Made by a program: the position numbers and the translations under genes. A stretch of 52,612 bases of DNA from assembly GCA_900556135.1 (NCBI GenBank), contig USNR01000005.1, positions 1-52,612 of the forward strand, in the 5' to 3' direction. Below are positions 1 to 8,546 of the stretch, in pieces. Within the stretch, counting starts at the first letter, position 1, and each line of letters begins with the position of its first letter. Origin of the DNA: an uncultured Clostridium sp. Lineage in GTDB: Bacteria > Bacillota > Clostridia > TANB77 > CAG-508. Under the pieces are notes generated by a model. The model ran no database searches, was not told where the DNA came from, and was given only the letters and a program-made list of their open reading frames with translations.

Positions 1-1
1 G

Positions 2-73
2 GGAACATCTGATTTATCTAACTGCCAAGTGTTAACTGAAAAAGAATATCATGAAACAAAAAATGCAGATTAA
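2..73 (+). CDS. C-terminal end of an unidentified protein (partial)
   Basis: An open frame enters from the left edge and runs 23 codons to a TAA at 71-73, ending in ...EKEYHETKNAD. The next gene starts 29 bases later on the same strand behind its own ribosome site, so the two may be co-transcribed. Too little is visible to name a family, and a chance open frame cannot be excluded in so short a stretch. Confidence 0.4.
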   Translation, partial: GTSDLSNCQVLTEKEYHETKNAD

Positions 74-102
74 TTTTAAATAAAAATAATGAAGAGGAAT
101 GT

Positions 103-966
103 ATGAAAAAATTAATTGTAAATAAAAAATATGATAATAAAAAATTGGATAAGTTTTTATTTGATAGTATTCAAAATTTATCTCAAAATTTGTTATACAA
201 GACTTTAAGAAAAAAAGATATTAAAGTCAATGGAAAAAGAATAAATCAAAATATAAAACTAAAAGAAAATGATGAAATAATTATATATATTGATGATAAA
301 TTATTAAAAAAGGATGATTTGCAGATTATATTTGAAGATGATAATATTCTTGTTTTAAATAAACCAACCAACATTGAAGTTGTGGGAGAAAATAGTTTAA
401 CTGAAATAGTTCATAGAAAATATGTTAAAAGCGATTTTCTTCCTATGCCTTGCCACAGATTAGATAGAAATACTAAGGGTTTAATTATTTTTGCTAAAAA
501 TCAAGATGCATTGAATATTTTACTTTCAAAATTTAAAAATCATGAAATTGAAAAGCATTATACTTGTATTGTGTATGGTATTCCTAAAAAGAGTCATGAT
601 ATCTTAACTGCTTTTTTATTTAAGGATAGTAAAAAGTCGTTAGTATATATAAAAGACGAACCTCAAAAAGGTTATCAAAAAATAATTACAGAATACCGAG
701 TAATCAATTTAGATAAAAAATCTAACACCAGTACCCTAGATATCACATTACATACTGGTCGTACACACCAGATAAGAGCTCATCTTGCTCATATTGGTTA
801 TCCTATTATTGGAGATGGAAAATACGGTATAAATGAAATTAACAAAAAATTTAAAATGAAATATCAACAATTATGCAGTTATTCTTTAAAATTCAATTTT
901 AAAACCGATGCTGAGATTTTAAATTATTTAAATGATAAAGAAATAAAAATTGAAATACCTTTTTAA
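103..966 (+). CDS. RluA-family 23S rRNA/tRNA pseudouridine synthase
   Basis: Predicted to isomerise uridine to pseudouridine in structured RNA in the cytoplasm. Residues about 1-65 look like an S4 RNA-binding domain. The catalytic domain follows from about residue 75, with the RluA signature HRLDRNTKGL placing the catalytic Asp at 121, and the later segment TGRTHQIRAHLAHIGYPIIGD, which is the conserved RluA motif. The 287-aa length is normal for the family. The start is chosen because AGAGGA lies just before ATG 103. A bidirectional terminator follows at 1006-1039. The specific target (RluC, RluD or another position) cannot be read from sequence alone, so no symbol is given. Confidence 0.9.
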   Translation: MKKLIVNKKYDNKKLDKFLFDSIQNLSQNLLYKTLRKKDIKVNGKRINQNIKLKENDEIIIYIDDKLLKKDDLQIIFEDDNILVLNKPTNIEVVGENSLTEIVHRKYVKSDFLPMPCHRLDRNTKGLIIFAKNQDALNILLSKFKNHEIEKHYTCIVYGIPKKSHDILTAFLFKDSKKSLVYIKDEPQKGYQKIITEYRVINLDKKSNTSTLDITLHTGRTHQIRAHLAHIGYPIIGDGKYGINEINKKFKMKYQQLCSYSLKFNFKTDAEILNYLNDKEIKIEIPF

Positions 967-1005
967 TCAATCAAACCAACAGGTGCTTCCCTGTGTTACT
1001 ATTGG

Positions 1006-1039
1006 AAAAAGAGACATCCTCGTCAGATGTCTCTTTTTT
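1006..1039. terminator. Bidirectional intrinsic terminator between convergent genes
   Basis: A perfect stem AAAAAGAGACATC / GATGTCTCTTTTT with a 7-base loop lies between the pseudouridine synthase (plus) and the ABC permease (minus). T-runs at the 3' side on both strands make it usable in both directions. Confidence 0.85.
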
Positions 1040-1048
1040 AGTTAAATT

Positions 1049-3709
1049 TTATATGTTATCTTGTCTTATTGTTTCTATTATGTTTTGTTTATTTATTTTG
1101 TTTAGTGAATATTTCATTGTTAGTCCTACTATTATAAATACAAACACTATTGATATTAATATTGCTGGCCATGGCACTATATAGCCAAAGTCTATTGAAT
1201 TTGTAAATGATTTGAAAATTTCATATGAGCCAAGTAAGCCTATTGGGATTCCTATTAATAATGATTTTGTTCCATACATTATGCTCTCTAGTTTTATCAT
1301 TTTGTTAAATTCTTTTGTTGTCATTCCTATTGACTTTAAATTTGCAAATTCTTTTGAACGTAGTATCATATTTGTTGTTATCGTATTGAATATATTTGTC
1401 ACTCCAATTAGTGTAATTACTGCTATAAATCCATATAAGAATATTGATACCAAGATTATTATTCTTTTTTGTTGGTCTGCATATTGTGCTAGGTTTGTTA
1501 CTACCATGTTTTCAAATTCTTCACTTTCTTTTTTTAAGTCTGTTAGCTTGTTTTCCATTTCTGATGGTTTTTGTGCCTCTATACATAAACTTCCACTATT
1601 TAATTCGCTTTTATCTTTAGTAACTACTGAATAATCCTCAGATACAAATAAATAGCCTCCTGTTGTATAACAGCTTTCATACCCCATTGGTCTTTGTGTT
1701 GTAATTTTTGAAATTGTAATTTGTTTTTGTTCTCCATCCATAGTAACATTCATTGAGTCTCCTGCTTTTACATTAAAATAATGTTCCACCTTAGACTTTC
1801 CTTGCCCTAGATAATTCATCATGTCATCTCCAAGTATTGCTATGTTTGAATAGTCTATTTCGTTTATTCCAAGACTCTTTACATATGTTTTAAAATAATC
1901 GTTGTTTAGCATAACAATTGTTAATCCCAGAGTATTATAGTCATATTTGCCTACATCTTCTGGATAATCTTCTTCATATCTTTTTTTCTCATCTTCAAGT
2001 TCCTGTTTTGCATAGTCTGTTCCATATTTGTTTACATCTACCTCCGCACTTGTTAGATATGAATAGCTATAACTTTTCACATCCGTCCATGTTGCGACTC
2101 TATCGTATAAATCTTGATTTCCGCCATTTACAGCTATGTTGTAGCCTAAATCTGTATAATATGAACCTGTCATCTTCTGTCCATAAGTTAAGAATGATGA
2201 AAGTGCTATGAATATTGAAATACTTACAACTAATGATATTACTGTTGTTCTGTATTTTTTCTTGTTTCTTTTTAAGTTTTTACTTGCGATTACTCCACCT
2301 ATTCCAAATAACTTTTTAGTTAATTTTGATGTTTTAACTTTTCTAGCTTTTATTTTTATATCATCAGTTCCACGTATTGCTTCAATTGGTGGAATTTTAG
2401 ATGCCTTTATTGCTGGTATTAAACATGACAAGAATATTGTAATTCCAGAGATTGCTATCGAAATTAGAATTGCTATTCCTGGTACATTATATACAAATGC
2501 TGTACCTTCCATCATGTCTCCCATTAATAAATTTACAATCCACAATAAGATTATTATTGCAACAATTCCTAGCAAAATTCCAAATGGAATTGCGATTATT
2601 CCAATATAAAAACCTTCTAATAATACACTTCTTTTTATTTGTTTTTTAGTTGCGCCAACAGATGTTAACATTCCATATTGTTTTGTTTTTTCAGATACTG
2701 AAATACTGAAGCTGTTTCTTATTACAAACACACTGCTTACAACTATTATTACTATAATAACACTTGCAATTCCATAAAGAACTCCTAAAGTGCTCTCACT
2801 AAGAACTCCTTCGAATCTTAATAAGTCCGTATTAATTCCTACTTCTATTTCATTTTTTGTTTCCGCTTCTATTGTGTTTCTAATTTGTTTCATCACATTT
2901 TCGTATTCTTTCGGATTATTTAAAGTTATGTAGAAATTAGCTGTTTCTGAAGCTTTTATTGATGTATCTGTAGAACCTGCTTTTTCTGTGCTCCCTGTAT
3001 TATTTGAATATGTAACAGCAGTATAACCTGGTGCACTATATTGCTCAACACTTGTGCTAGGTCTTTCCATTATTCCAACTACTGTATATTCTTCTATCTT
3101 ACTATCAACAATCTGTTCTTGATAATCTTCATTTTCTCCTACTTTTCCAGTCTCATGATATATATATTCACTTGATGAATTTACAAGATATGGATTTTTT
3201 TGATTAAGCTTGCTTCCATCCATCAATTCTCTTGTTCCAACATTTAGGGTAATTTTATCTCCAACTTTAATCTTTACTCTACCATTATCAATTAAATGCT
3301 GTGGAATAACTATTTCGTTCTCGTTTTGGGCCATTCGTCCTTCAGTCAATTTATATGCTGCCTTTTTTAAAGCATCTTCGTTCATAGAAATCACATAAAT
3401 ATAAGGTTTATCCTCATTTTGAATATTCTCAAACTTACTATATCCCAGCTCTTTTGTAGTATAATAACTAGAAACTGCATTATTTTGTGTAATATATTTT
3501 TGTTGCTCCTTAGGTACATTCGAAAACGAAATGTGATAATCTCCATCAGTATTTTTTATAAGATTTATAAATGTTTGCTGTGCACTTGTAACCAGTCCCG
3601 CAACAGCACAAACAAGTGCAGTCGAGAGCATAATTCCAATAATAGTAACAATAGTACGTTTCTTGTTGAGCAATAAATTTTTCTTAGTTAATTTATTTAA
3701 AACATTCAT
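1049..3709 (-). CDS. FtsX/MacB-like ABC transporter permease, 886 aa
   Basis: Membrane subunit of an ABC exporter or mechanotransmission complex. The N-terminus has a lysine-rich cytoplasmic start followed by a membrane segment (about 17-40), then a large extracellular domain (about 45-300). Three membrane segments lie around 305-435, with the FtsX-type stretch TKQYGMLTSVGATKKQIKRS between the first two. A second copy of the same arrangement follows (membrane segment about 485-510, second extracellular domain, then three C-terminal segments with the matching SKEFANLKSIGMTTKEF stretch). This duplicated layout is typical of the BceB/YtrF/MacB-like permeases of Bacillota. It lies 21 bases downstream of its ATPase, so they form one operon. 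The substrate is unknown; antimicrobial peptides or lipoproteins are usual for the family. No adjacent two-component system is seen. Confidence 0.9.
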   Translation of the reverse strand: MNVLNKLTKKNLLLNKKRTIVTIIGIMLSTALVCAVAGLVTSAQQTFINLIKNTDGDYHISFSNVPKEQQKYITQNNAVSSYYTTKELGYSKFENIQNEDKPYIYVISMNEDALKKAAYKLTEGRMAQNENEIVIPQHLIDNGRVKIKVGDKITLNVGTRELMDGSKLNQKNPYLVNSSSEYIYHETGKVGENEDYQEQIVDSKIEEYTVVGIMERPSTSVEQYSAPGYTAVTYSNNTGSTEKAGSTDTSIKASETANFYITLNNPKEYENVMKQIRNTIEAETKNEIEVGINTDLLRFEGVLSESTLGVLYGIASVIIVIIVVSSVFVIRNSFSISVSEKTKQYGMLTSVGATKKQIKRSVLLEGFYIGIIAIPFGILLGIVAIIILLWIVNLLMGDMMEGTAFVYNVPGIAILISIAISGITIFLSCLIPAIKASKIPPIEAIRGTDDIKIKARKVKTSKLTKKLFGIGGVIASKNLKRNKKKYRTTVISLVVSISIFIALSSFLTYGQKMTGSYYTDLGYNIAVNGGNQDLYDRVATWTDVKSYSYSYLTSAEVDVNKYGTDYAKQELEDEKKRYEEDYPEDVGKYDYNTLGLTIVMLNNDYFKTYVKSLGINEIDYSNIAILGDDMMNYLGQGKSKVEHYFNVKAGDSMNVTMDGEQKQITISKITTQRPMGYESCYTTGGYLFVSEDYSVVTKDKSELNSGSLCIEAQKPSEMENKLTDLKKESEEFENMVVTNLAQYADQQKRIIILVSIFLYGFIAVITLIGVTNIFNTITTNMILRSKEFANLKSIGMTTKEFNKMIKLESIMYGTKSLLIGIPIGLLGSYEIFKSFTNSIDFGYIVPWPAILISIVFVFIIVGLTMKYSLNKINKQNIIETIRQDNI

Positions 3710-3730
3710 TTTATCATTCTCCTTTTCTAC

Positions 3731-4417
3731 TTATCTGGCAAAATTCTTCTCGTCTTTTATTATTTTTCCATCTTCTATTGTTATAACTCTCTCTGCTTCT
3801 TTTGCAATTTCTAAATCATGAGTGATTATTACAACGGTTTGATTAAATTTCTTATTTGATAATTTTAACAATGATATTATTTCATCACTTGCTTTTGAAT
3901 CCAAGTTTCCTGTTGGTTCGTCTGCAAGCATTAGTGCCGGATTATTTATCATAGCTCTACCTATAGATACACGTTGTTGTTGTCCTCCAGATAATTGATT
4001 TGGCAAATGATTTACTCTTTTTTCTAAACCTAATGTTTTTATCAACTCATTAAGTCTTGTTTCATCGGCTTTTTGGCCATCCAAATCACATGGAAGTGTT
4101 ATATTTTCTTTTACATTTAAAATTGGTATTAAATTATAAAACTGATATATTAATCCTATTTGTCTCCTTCTAAAGATTGCTAAGCTATCATCATTTAATG
4201 AATAAATATCTTTACCGTCTATGAAAACTTTACCTGATGTAGGTCTATCAACTCCTCCTAATAGATGTAGCAGCGTTGATTTTCCGCTTCCACTTGCTCC
4301 TACTATTGCAACAAACTCTCCTTTTTCAATAGAAAAAGATATATTATCTACTGCATTTATTTTGTTTTCTCCTTTTCCATAAGTTTTTACTAAGTTCTCT
4401 ACTCTTAAAATTTCCAT
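3731..4417 (-). CDS. ABC transporter ATP-binding protein (MacB/LolD type)
   Basis: Cytoplasmic ATPase partner of the FtsX-like permease immediately downstream. It carries Walker A (GASGSGKST), the Q-loop region (RRRQIGLIYQFYNLIP), the ABC signature LSGGQQQR, Walker B (ALMLADEPTGNLD) and the H-loop (ITHD). LADEPTGNLDS is characteristic of the LolD/MacB/BceA branch. The frame is open 36 bases further upstream, but GGGAAGGAATTTATA directly before ATG 4417 is a clear ribosome site, so that start is chosen (about 228 aa). The upstream region is very AT-rich; no regulator site could be defined with confidence. Confidence 0.92.
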   Translation of the reverse strand: MEILRVENLVKTYGKGENKINAVDNISFSIEKGEFVAIVGASGSGKSTLLHLLGGVDRPTSGKVFIDGKDIYSLNDDSLAIFRRRQIGLIYQFYNLIPILNVKENITLPCDLDGQKADETRLNELIKTLGLEKRVNHLPNQLSGGQQQRVSIGRAMINNPALMLADEPTGNLDSKASDEIISLLKLSNKKFNQTVVIITHDLEIAKEAERVITIEDGKIIKDEKNFAR

Positions 4418-4578
4418 TATAAATTCCTTCCCTAATAATCTTATTTTCTCCAAATTGATTATTAATAATTTATTTGTTTTTTAACTATAATTATAATACA
4501 ATACCAAAGTGACTTTAAAATGACAAAAGAAAAAATTATTTTTAACTATCACAAAAATTACTTTTAGGCAAACAAGAA

Positions 4579-4626
4579 ACGCCCCTTTTGGTCTGAAATT
4601 AATAAATTTCATCCCAAAAGAGGCGT
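4579..4626. terminator. Intrinsic terminator of the glmM operon
   Basis: A long imperfect hairpin starts ACGCCCCTTTTGG and closes CCAAAAGAGGCGT, with an inner GAAATT/AATTTC stem. It lies just past the small membrane gene on the minus strand and is followed there by a T-rich stretch (TTTCTTGTTTG). Confidence 0.7.
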
Positions 4627-4672
4627 ACTTATTTGTTGAAGTTGGCTTACTTATTCTTTGTTAGTTTTTTAA

Positions 4673-5011
4673 CTATACTTTTGCCCAAAACCAATTCAAA
4701 CTATCATCAATGCTTTTCTTTTTTTCAACTTTGGCTTGAACATCATCAATCCATAAGTATGAAATAAATGCTAAGAAAATGAATACAAAGTCAACTACCA
4801 AACTTGTTGTTATTGCTTTATACATTTCTTCATTTGCTGCGTTAAATGTAAATAATTCTATTGCATGCCCTACCAATAATGCTAAAAATGCAAATAACAT
4901 AACCGCTGGAATTGCACTCTTATGTGTTTCTTTTCCTAATATTAGTACTAATACAAATAATACAACTCCTAAAAGTACTGTGATTGGATTAGTAAAATTT
5001 ATGATTGGCAT
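4673..5011 (-). CDS. Small integral membrane protein downstream of glmM
   Basis: A 112-aa protein not matched to a named family. It has three hydrophobic segments (about 9-25, 33-55 and 67-87), the middle one interrupted by conserved-looking polar residues (GHAIELFTF), and a charged lysine-rich C-terminus that is probably cytoplasmic. It starts 19 bases after the glmM stop behind a strong GAAGGGGG ribosome site, so it is co-transcribed with glmM. A membrane role is supported by sequence; any link to cell-wall precursor synthesis is only by position. Confidence 0.75.
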   Translation of the reverse strand: MPIINFTNPITVLLGVVLFVLVLILGKETHKSAIPAVMLFAFLALLVGHAIELFTFNAANEEMYKAITTSLVVDFVFIFLAFISYLWIDDVQAKVEKKKSIDDSLNWFWAKV

Positions 5012-5030
5012 TTGTTTTCCCCCTTCTTTT

Positions 5031-6395
5031 TTATTTTAACTTTTGTTCTATTAATTTTGCTAAAGCTTCTGCCTTAGCTTTAATATAACCTTGATCCTCA
5101 CCTTCTATCATAACTCTAACTAATGGTTCTGTACCAGAAGGTCTGATAAGTACTCTACCATTTCCAGAAAATTCTTTTTCTAGTTTTTCTATTTCTTCTT
5201 TTATTTCTGTGTCTTTTTCATAATCGTACTTTTTCTCGCTACTTACTTTTGCATTAACAAGTACTTGTGGATATATTTGAATTATATCACATAATTTAGA
5301 AATAGACAATTTTTTTTCTAACATTATTTTTATTAACATTAAAGATGTTAATATTCCATCTCCTGTAGGATTATAGTCTAGCATTATGATATGTCCTGAT
5401 TGTTCTCCACCTAGATTATATCCATTTTTTAACATTTCTTCTAAAACATACCTGTCTCCAACTTTTGTTGCTTTGAAATCTATTCCATTTTTATCTGCAT
5501 ATTTTCTTAGTCCCAAGTTGCTCATAACTGTTGCTACCAATGTATCTTTATTTAACTTTCCTTTTTCTTTTAAGTAATTTGATATAACTGCCATAATCAA
5601 ATCACCGTCTACAACTTCACCTTTTTCGTTTACTGCTAAACATCTATCTCCATCACCATCATAAGCAATTCCTAAATTACATTTGTTTTCTACAACAAAT
5701 TTCTTTAGTCCTTCCAAGTGTGTAGAACCACAATTTTCGTTTATGTTTATTCCATTAGGTTCGTTGTTTATTATAAAATGTTTAATTCCTAATTTATTAA
5801 ATACTTTTTCTGCAATCTTATATGTTGCTCCATTAGCTGTATCTAAAGCAACGGTAAAGTCTTCTTTATCTAGGTTTTCTAACTCTTCTTCAAAATTCTT
5901 TCTAAAGAAATATACATACTCTTCTAATAAATCTTCTCTATTTTCAGCAACACCTATTTTATCATTAATTGCTGTTAATTTTTCTAACTCTCCTAAGTCC
6001 ATAACTTCTTCTATTTCTTCTTCTAGTGTATCAGGAATCTTCATTCCTTTATTGCTAAAGAATTTTATTCCATTAAATTCGTATGTATTGTGTGATGCAG
6101 ATATAACAACACTTGCATCAGCTTTATATCTTTTAGTTAAGTATGCTACTCCTGGAGTTGGAATAACACCTAACTGTTTAACGTTTGCTCCATAGCTTAA
6201 AAATCCTGCGGTCATTGCTGCCTCTATAAGAGTGCCAGAGATTCTTGTATCTCTTCCAATAAAAATTGTTGGTGTATGGTTTGTATGTTTAGACAACACA
6301 TACGCTCCTGCTTTTGCAACTCTATATACTAATTCTGGTGTAAGCTCACTGTTGGCTATTCTTCTGATTCCGTCGGTACCAAAATACTTTCTCAT
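5031..6395 (-). CDS. glmM: Phosphoglucosamine mutase
   Basis: Converts glucosamine-6-phosphate to glucosamine-1-phosphate on the route to UDP-GlcNAc and peptidoglycan. Family signatures are all present: N-terminal RKYFGTDGIRRIAN, the active-site loop VVISASHNTYEFNGIKFF with phosphoserine Ser101, the metal loop AYDGDGDRC, the sugar loop GGEQSGHI, and the phosphate-binding C-terminal RPSGTEPLVRVM. At 454 aa it is close to the usual 445-450. The start at MRKYFGTDG matches the family N-terminus. The small membrane gene downstream is in the same transcription unit. Confidence 0.97.
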   Translation of the reverse strand: MRKYFGTDGIRRIANSELTPELVYRVAKAGAYVLSKHTNHTPTIFIGRDTRISGTLIEAAMTAGFLSYGANVKQLGVIPTPGVAYLTKRYKADASVVISASHNTYEFNGIKFFSNKGMKIPDTLEEEIEEVMDLGELEKLTAINDKIGVAENREDLLEEYVYFFRKNFEEELENLDKEDFTVALDTANGATYKIAEKVFNKLGIKHFIINNEPNGININENCGSTHLEGLKKFVVENKCNLGIAYDGDGDRCLAVNEKGEVVDGDLIMAVISNYLKEKGKLNKDTLVATVMSNLGLRKYADKNGIDFKATKVGDRYVLEEMLKNGYNLGGEQSGHIIMLDYNPTGDGILTSLMLIKIMLEKKLSISKLCDIIQIYPQVLVNAKVSSEKKYDYEKDTEIKEEIEKLEKEFSGNGRVLIRPSGTEPLVRVMIEGEDQGYIKAKAEALAKLIEQKLK

Positions 6396-6592
6396 AATTT
6401 ATTCAGTCCTTTCAAATGCAAATTAATTATTTTTGTATTCTCGAGTATATTATATATTTTATCATACCCAAAATGCAACTATTTTTTACATTTTTTTTAT
6501 TTTTCTTATCTAAAAAAATTTCTTACGCCTTATTTTAGCTTTTTAAAATTGCATTTATTAGCTTTTCCTCTTACTTTCTTATATATTTGTTT

Positions 6593-6928
6593 CTAAAAAT
6601 TTCCATAATAATTATTATTTTCAAACATTCCTGAAGTTGATATTGTAACAAATTTTATTGAATATATATCGCAGTATATTATACTATCATTTTCCAAAGA
6701 TCTTAAAACTATATAGCTTGCTCCTACTTGATCTAAAATTCCTATTCTATCTACCATGTTGTTAGTTCCAATTAAAAATTCCACTCTCATCAGCTTTCCA
6801 ATTTGTTCTTTTAAAAATGCTGGTGTATATATAGAATTGGTTAATGTTTCTGGCATATTTTGAGCTGTTGGAATAATTCTTTTTTCACTTTCTCCCATAT
6901 TCTTTATTGTATTATAATTTTCCATCAT
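6593..6928 (-). CDS. gerQ: GerQ-like spore coat protein
   Basis: A 111-aa protein whose second half (about residues 40-95) reads like the GerQ (YwdL) domain: a 'leR..GK' type opening (LKEQIGKLMRVEFLIG), then GILDQVGASYIVLRS and a closing YSIKFVTI. In Bacillus, GerQ is a coat protein that holds the cortex hydrolase CwlJ in the spore. The gene immediately upstream here is a CwlJ-type hydrolase, the same pairing as in Bacillus, which supports the call. A strong AAGGAGAG ribosome site precedes two adjacent ATGs, either of which could be used. The low-complexity N-terminus of Bacillus GerQ is absent or very short. The assignment rests on motif resemblance plus context. Confidence 0.72.
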   Translation of the reverse strand: MMENYNTIKNMGESEKRIIPTAQNMPETLTNSIYTPAFLKEQIGKLMRVEFLIGTNNMVDRIGILDQVGASYIVLRSLENDSIIYCDIYSIKFVTISTSGMFENNNYYGNF

Positions 6929-7024
6929 ACTCTCCTTATATAATATTTAGTTTTTTTAAGGATTCCTATAAACCTTTTAAAGTGTTATTGCCAACTCTCT
7001 TGTTTATATTTTATAGTTAATTTT

Positions 7025-7471
7025 TTAAGTACTCTTATATAATTCAGTTGGTCTGTAAAAACAGTGTTCTCCTAGCCTGGTATGTAAACTCCCAGTCCCA
7101 TTCCTAGGAAATACACTATCACAGGTTGGTCTAAATGGATTCATATACCATAAACATATTCCTACTTCATTTAGTGAATTGCCAGCCAGTGCCCAATCAG
7201 CAATATAATAATGTTCATCTGTAGGATTCATATTATAAATATTTTGCGAATTATATTGATAATTTATTGTTTCTCTTGCACAATCAAATTGACCTTGTTG
7301 AAATAATATGTTTCGTATACTTCCTCCTTGAGAGATTCTCGCATATTCGCCTTCTGCACTATTTACTCTGTTCATTATAACGGTTGCAACTGCTTTCATT
7401 CCGTTATCGCCTTCTCCGCCCGCTTCACATTGAATCATTCTAGCTAATAGTTCTCTTTCTGAATATGCCAT
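7025..7471 (-). CDS. cwlJ: CwlJ/SleB-family spore cortex-lytic hydrolase
   Basis: A Hydrolase_2 family cell-wall hydrolase of about 148 aa. The N-terminal ELLARMIQCEAGGEGDNGM contains the catalytic glutamate region (Glu16/Glu20), followed by KAVATVIMNRVNS and the F-x-C..R segment (QQGQFDCARE), which are typical of SleB/CwlJ. There is no signal peptide or peptidoglycan-binding domain, which separates CwlJ (coat-localised, made in the mother cell) from secreted SleB. The start at 7471 is chosen because GGGAGGAAAG sits 7 bases upstream; a longer open frame reaches 7504 but lacks such a site. gerQ follows about 100 bases downstream. Predicted role: cortex breakdown during germination. Confidence 0.88.
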   Translation of the reverse strand: MAYSERELLARMIQCEAGGEGDNGMKAVATVIMNRVNSAEGEYARISQGGSIRNILFQQGQFDCARETINYQYNSQNIYNMNPTDEHYYIADWALAGNSLNEVGICLWYMNPFRPTCDSVFPRNGTGSLHTRLGEHCFYRPTELYKST

Positions 7472-7536
7472 ACGTCTTTCCTCCCTATACAATAATATAT
7501 ACAAAAGGTTAGGAAATGTTACAATTTAAGCAGAAA

Positions 7537-7567
7537 AAGAGGTGCGTACATTAAGTCCACACCTCTT
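7537..7567 (-). terminator. Intrinsic terminator of the isolated gene at 7579-8070
   Basis: Stem AAGAGGTG / CACCTCTT, followed on the minus strand by a run of five T. It lies 12 bases beyond the stop of the higher-G+C gene. Confidence 0.85.
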
Positions 7568-7578
7568 AAAAGATTTAC

Positions 7579-8070
7579 TTACGGCTTCAGAAACACATAT
7601 TCTTTGCCGTAACCACTAGCACGAAGATTTTTTTCTCCATCCAGGGTTGCTACAGTAAACTCGCTGTGGTAACCGCAGTTTGCCCATTCGTGAATCACAC
7701 ACTCTTCAATCAGTCCGGTCTGCAGATGCAGAAGATAGACCTTTTCTCCCTTATTCCAGAACACCTCTTCGTGGTATTCCATCGGGAGCTTCTTAAGGAT
7801 GTAATATACCTCATTGAATTCCTCAAGATCAACAGTCGAAATGCAATAGCCCGTGGTGGGCAGCCAGTTTATCTCGAATCTTCCGCCACTCGTCAACTCT
7901 AAAGCACCAATCTTGATGCTTTTCGTGTAACCGTAGTAAACAGCTACATGAATCCTACCATCATGAGCACCAAACCCTTTCATGATATCAATCCAGTCTC
8001 TGTAATACAGGTTCAGTTCCTCGCCTTCCCGATAGTGGAGCTTTACCAGTTCGTTGTTATCCTTTTTCAT
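7579..8070 (-). CDS. Unrecognised 163-aa protein of foreign base composition
   Basis: A soluble protein with no family I can name. It is rich in Tyr, Trp and Gly, with short beta-type segments (GRIHVAVYYGY, KIGALELTSGGRFEINWLPTTGY, EKVYLLHLQTG). No signal peptide, membrane segment or catalytic motif is evident. Two sampled 60-base lines are 45% and 48% G+C against about 28% in neighbouring genes, so it was probably acquired by transfer. It is a single-gene unit: a consensus promoter lies 55 bases upstream (8124-8152), GAGG precedes the ATG, and a strong terminator follows. A second gene of similar composition and architecture lies at 48208-48510. Confidence 0.8.
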   Translation of the reverse strand: MKKDNNELVKLHYREGEELNLYYRDWIDIMKGFGAHDGRIHVAVYYGYTKSIKIGALELTSGGRFEINWLPTTGYCISTVDLEEFNEVYYILKKLPMEYHEEVFWNKGEKVYLLHLQTGLIEECVIHEWANCGYHSEFTVATLDGEKNLRASGYGKEYVFLKP

Positions 8071-8123
8071 TTTGCAAAATCCTCACTTTCATAAAATCTT
8101 TTACATAACATTTGCATATCTAT

Positions 8124-8152
8124 ATTATACTATATTTACATAAAATTGTCAA
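8124..8152 (-). promoter_or_regulatory. Consensus vegetative (sigma-A type) promoter
   Basis: On the minus strand TTGACA (8147-8152) and TATAAT (8124-8129) are both perfect and separated by 17 bases. It reads into the isolated gene at 7579-8070. Confidence 0.85.
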
Positions 8153-8168
8153 AAAGGGAAAAATAAAA

Positions 8169-8194
8169 ACTTACGAACAATCTAGCTCGTAAGT
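8169..8194. terminator. Terminator downstream of tRNA-Gly
   Basis: Stem ACTTACGA / TCGTAAGT with T-runs on both sides. On the minus strand it lies directly after the tRNA 3' end, giving a clean transcript end before the promoter at 8124-8152. Confidence 0.85.
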
Positions 8195-8201
8195 TTTTTT
8201 T

Positions 8202-8275
<74 letters not shown>

Positions 8276-8440
8276 ATTTCCTAACGACAAGTATTATTAT
8301 AATAGGTATTCTTTTTTTTGTCAATACTTTTTTTAAATTTTTTTATTTTTTTGAAAAGTTTTATTTTTTCCTATTGAACCTTTTTCTAAAAAATTAGATA
8401 GTGTACAGAGTATATTTAATTATTCTATCTTTATATTATC

Positions 8441-8486
8441 TAATTCAAAGTTGGAATTGTTTTCTTTTTATTCCAACTTTGAATTA
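8441..8486. terminator. Long perfect hairpin after xerD
   Basis: A 17-bp perfect stem (TAATTCAAAGTTGGAAT and its complement) with a 12-base loop lies about 60 bases past the xerD stop. There is no long T-run on either side, so it may be a transcript-end stabiliser rather than a classic terminator. The rest of the 8275-8547 gap shows no gene. Confidence 0.55.
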
Positions 8487-8546
8487 ATATAACATATATT
8501 TTCTCATTTATTTTAATACAATGTACTAATTTGGTTCCACTTCATC

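Noticed and set aside
1049..4417. ABC exporter considered as a bacitracin-type BceAB resistance module
   Set aside because: The permease has the duplicated FtsX layout with two large extracellular domains and there is no adjacent sensor kinase/regulator pair, so a specific resistance role is not supported.
5683..6195. 170-codon plus-strand open frame opposite glmM
   Set aside because: Antisense of a clearly real gene, with no ribosome site and a low-complexity Ser/Phe/Leu product.
7579..8070. Higher-G+C gene considered as a second DGR variable region
   Set aside because: Raised G+C spans the whole gene including promoter-proximal parts, there is no lectin-type end, and the following hairpin is a normal terminator.
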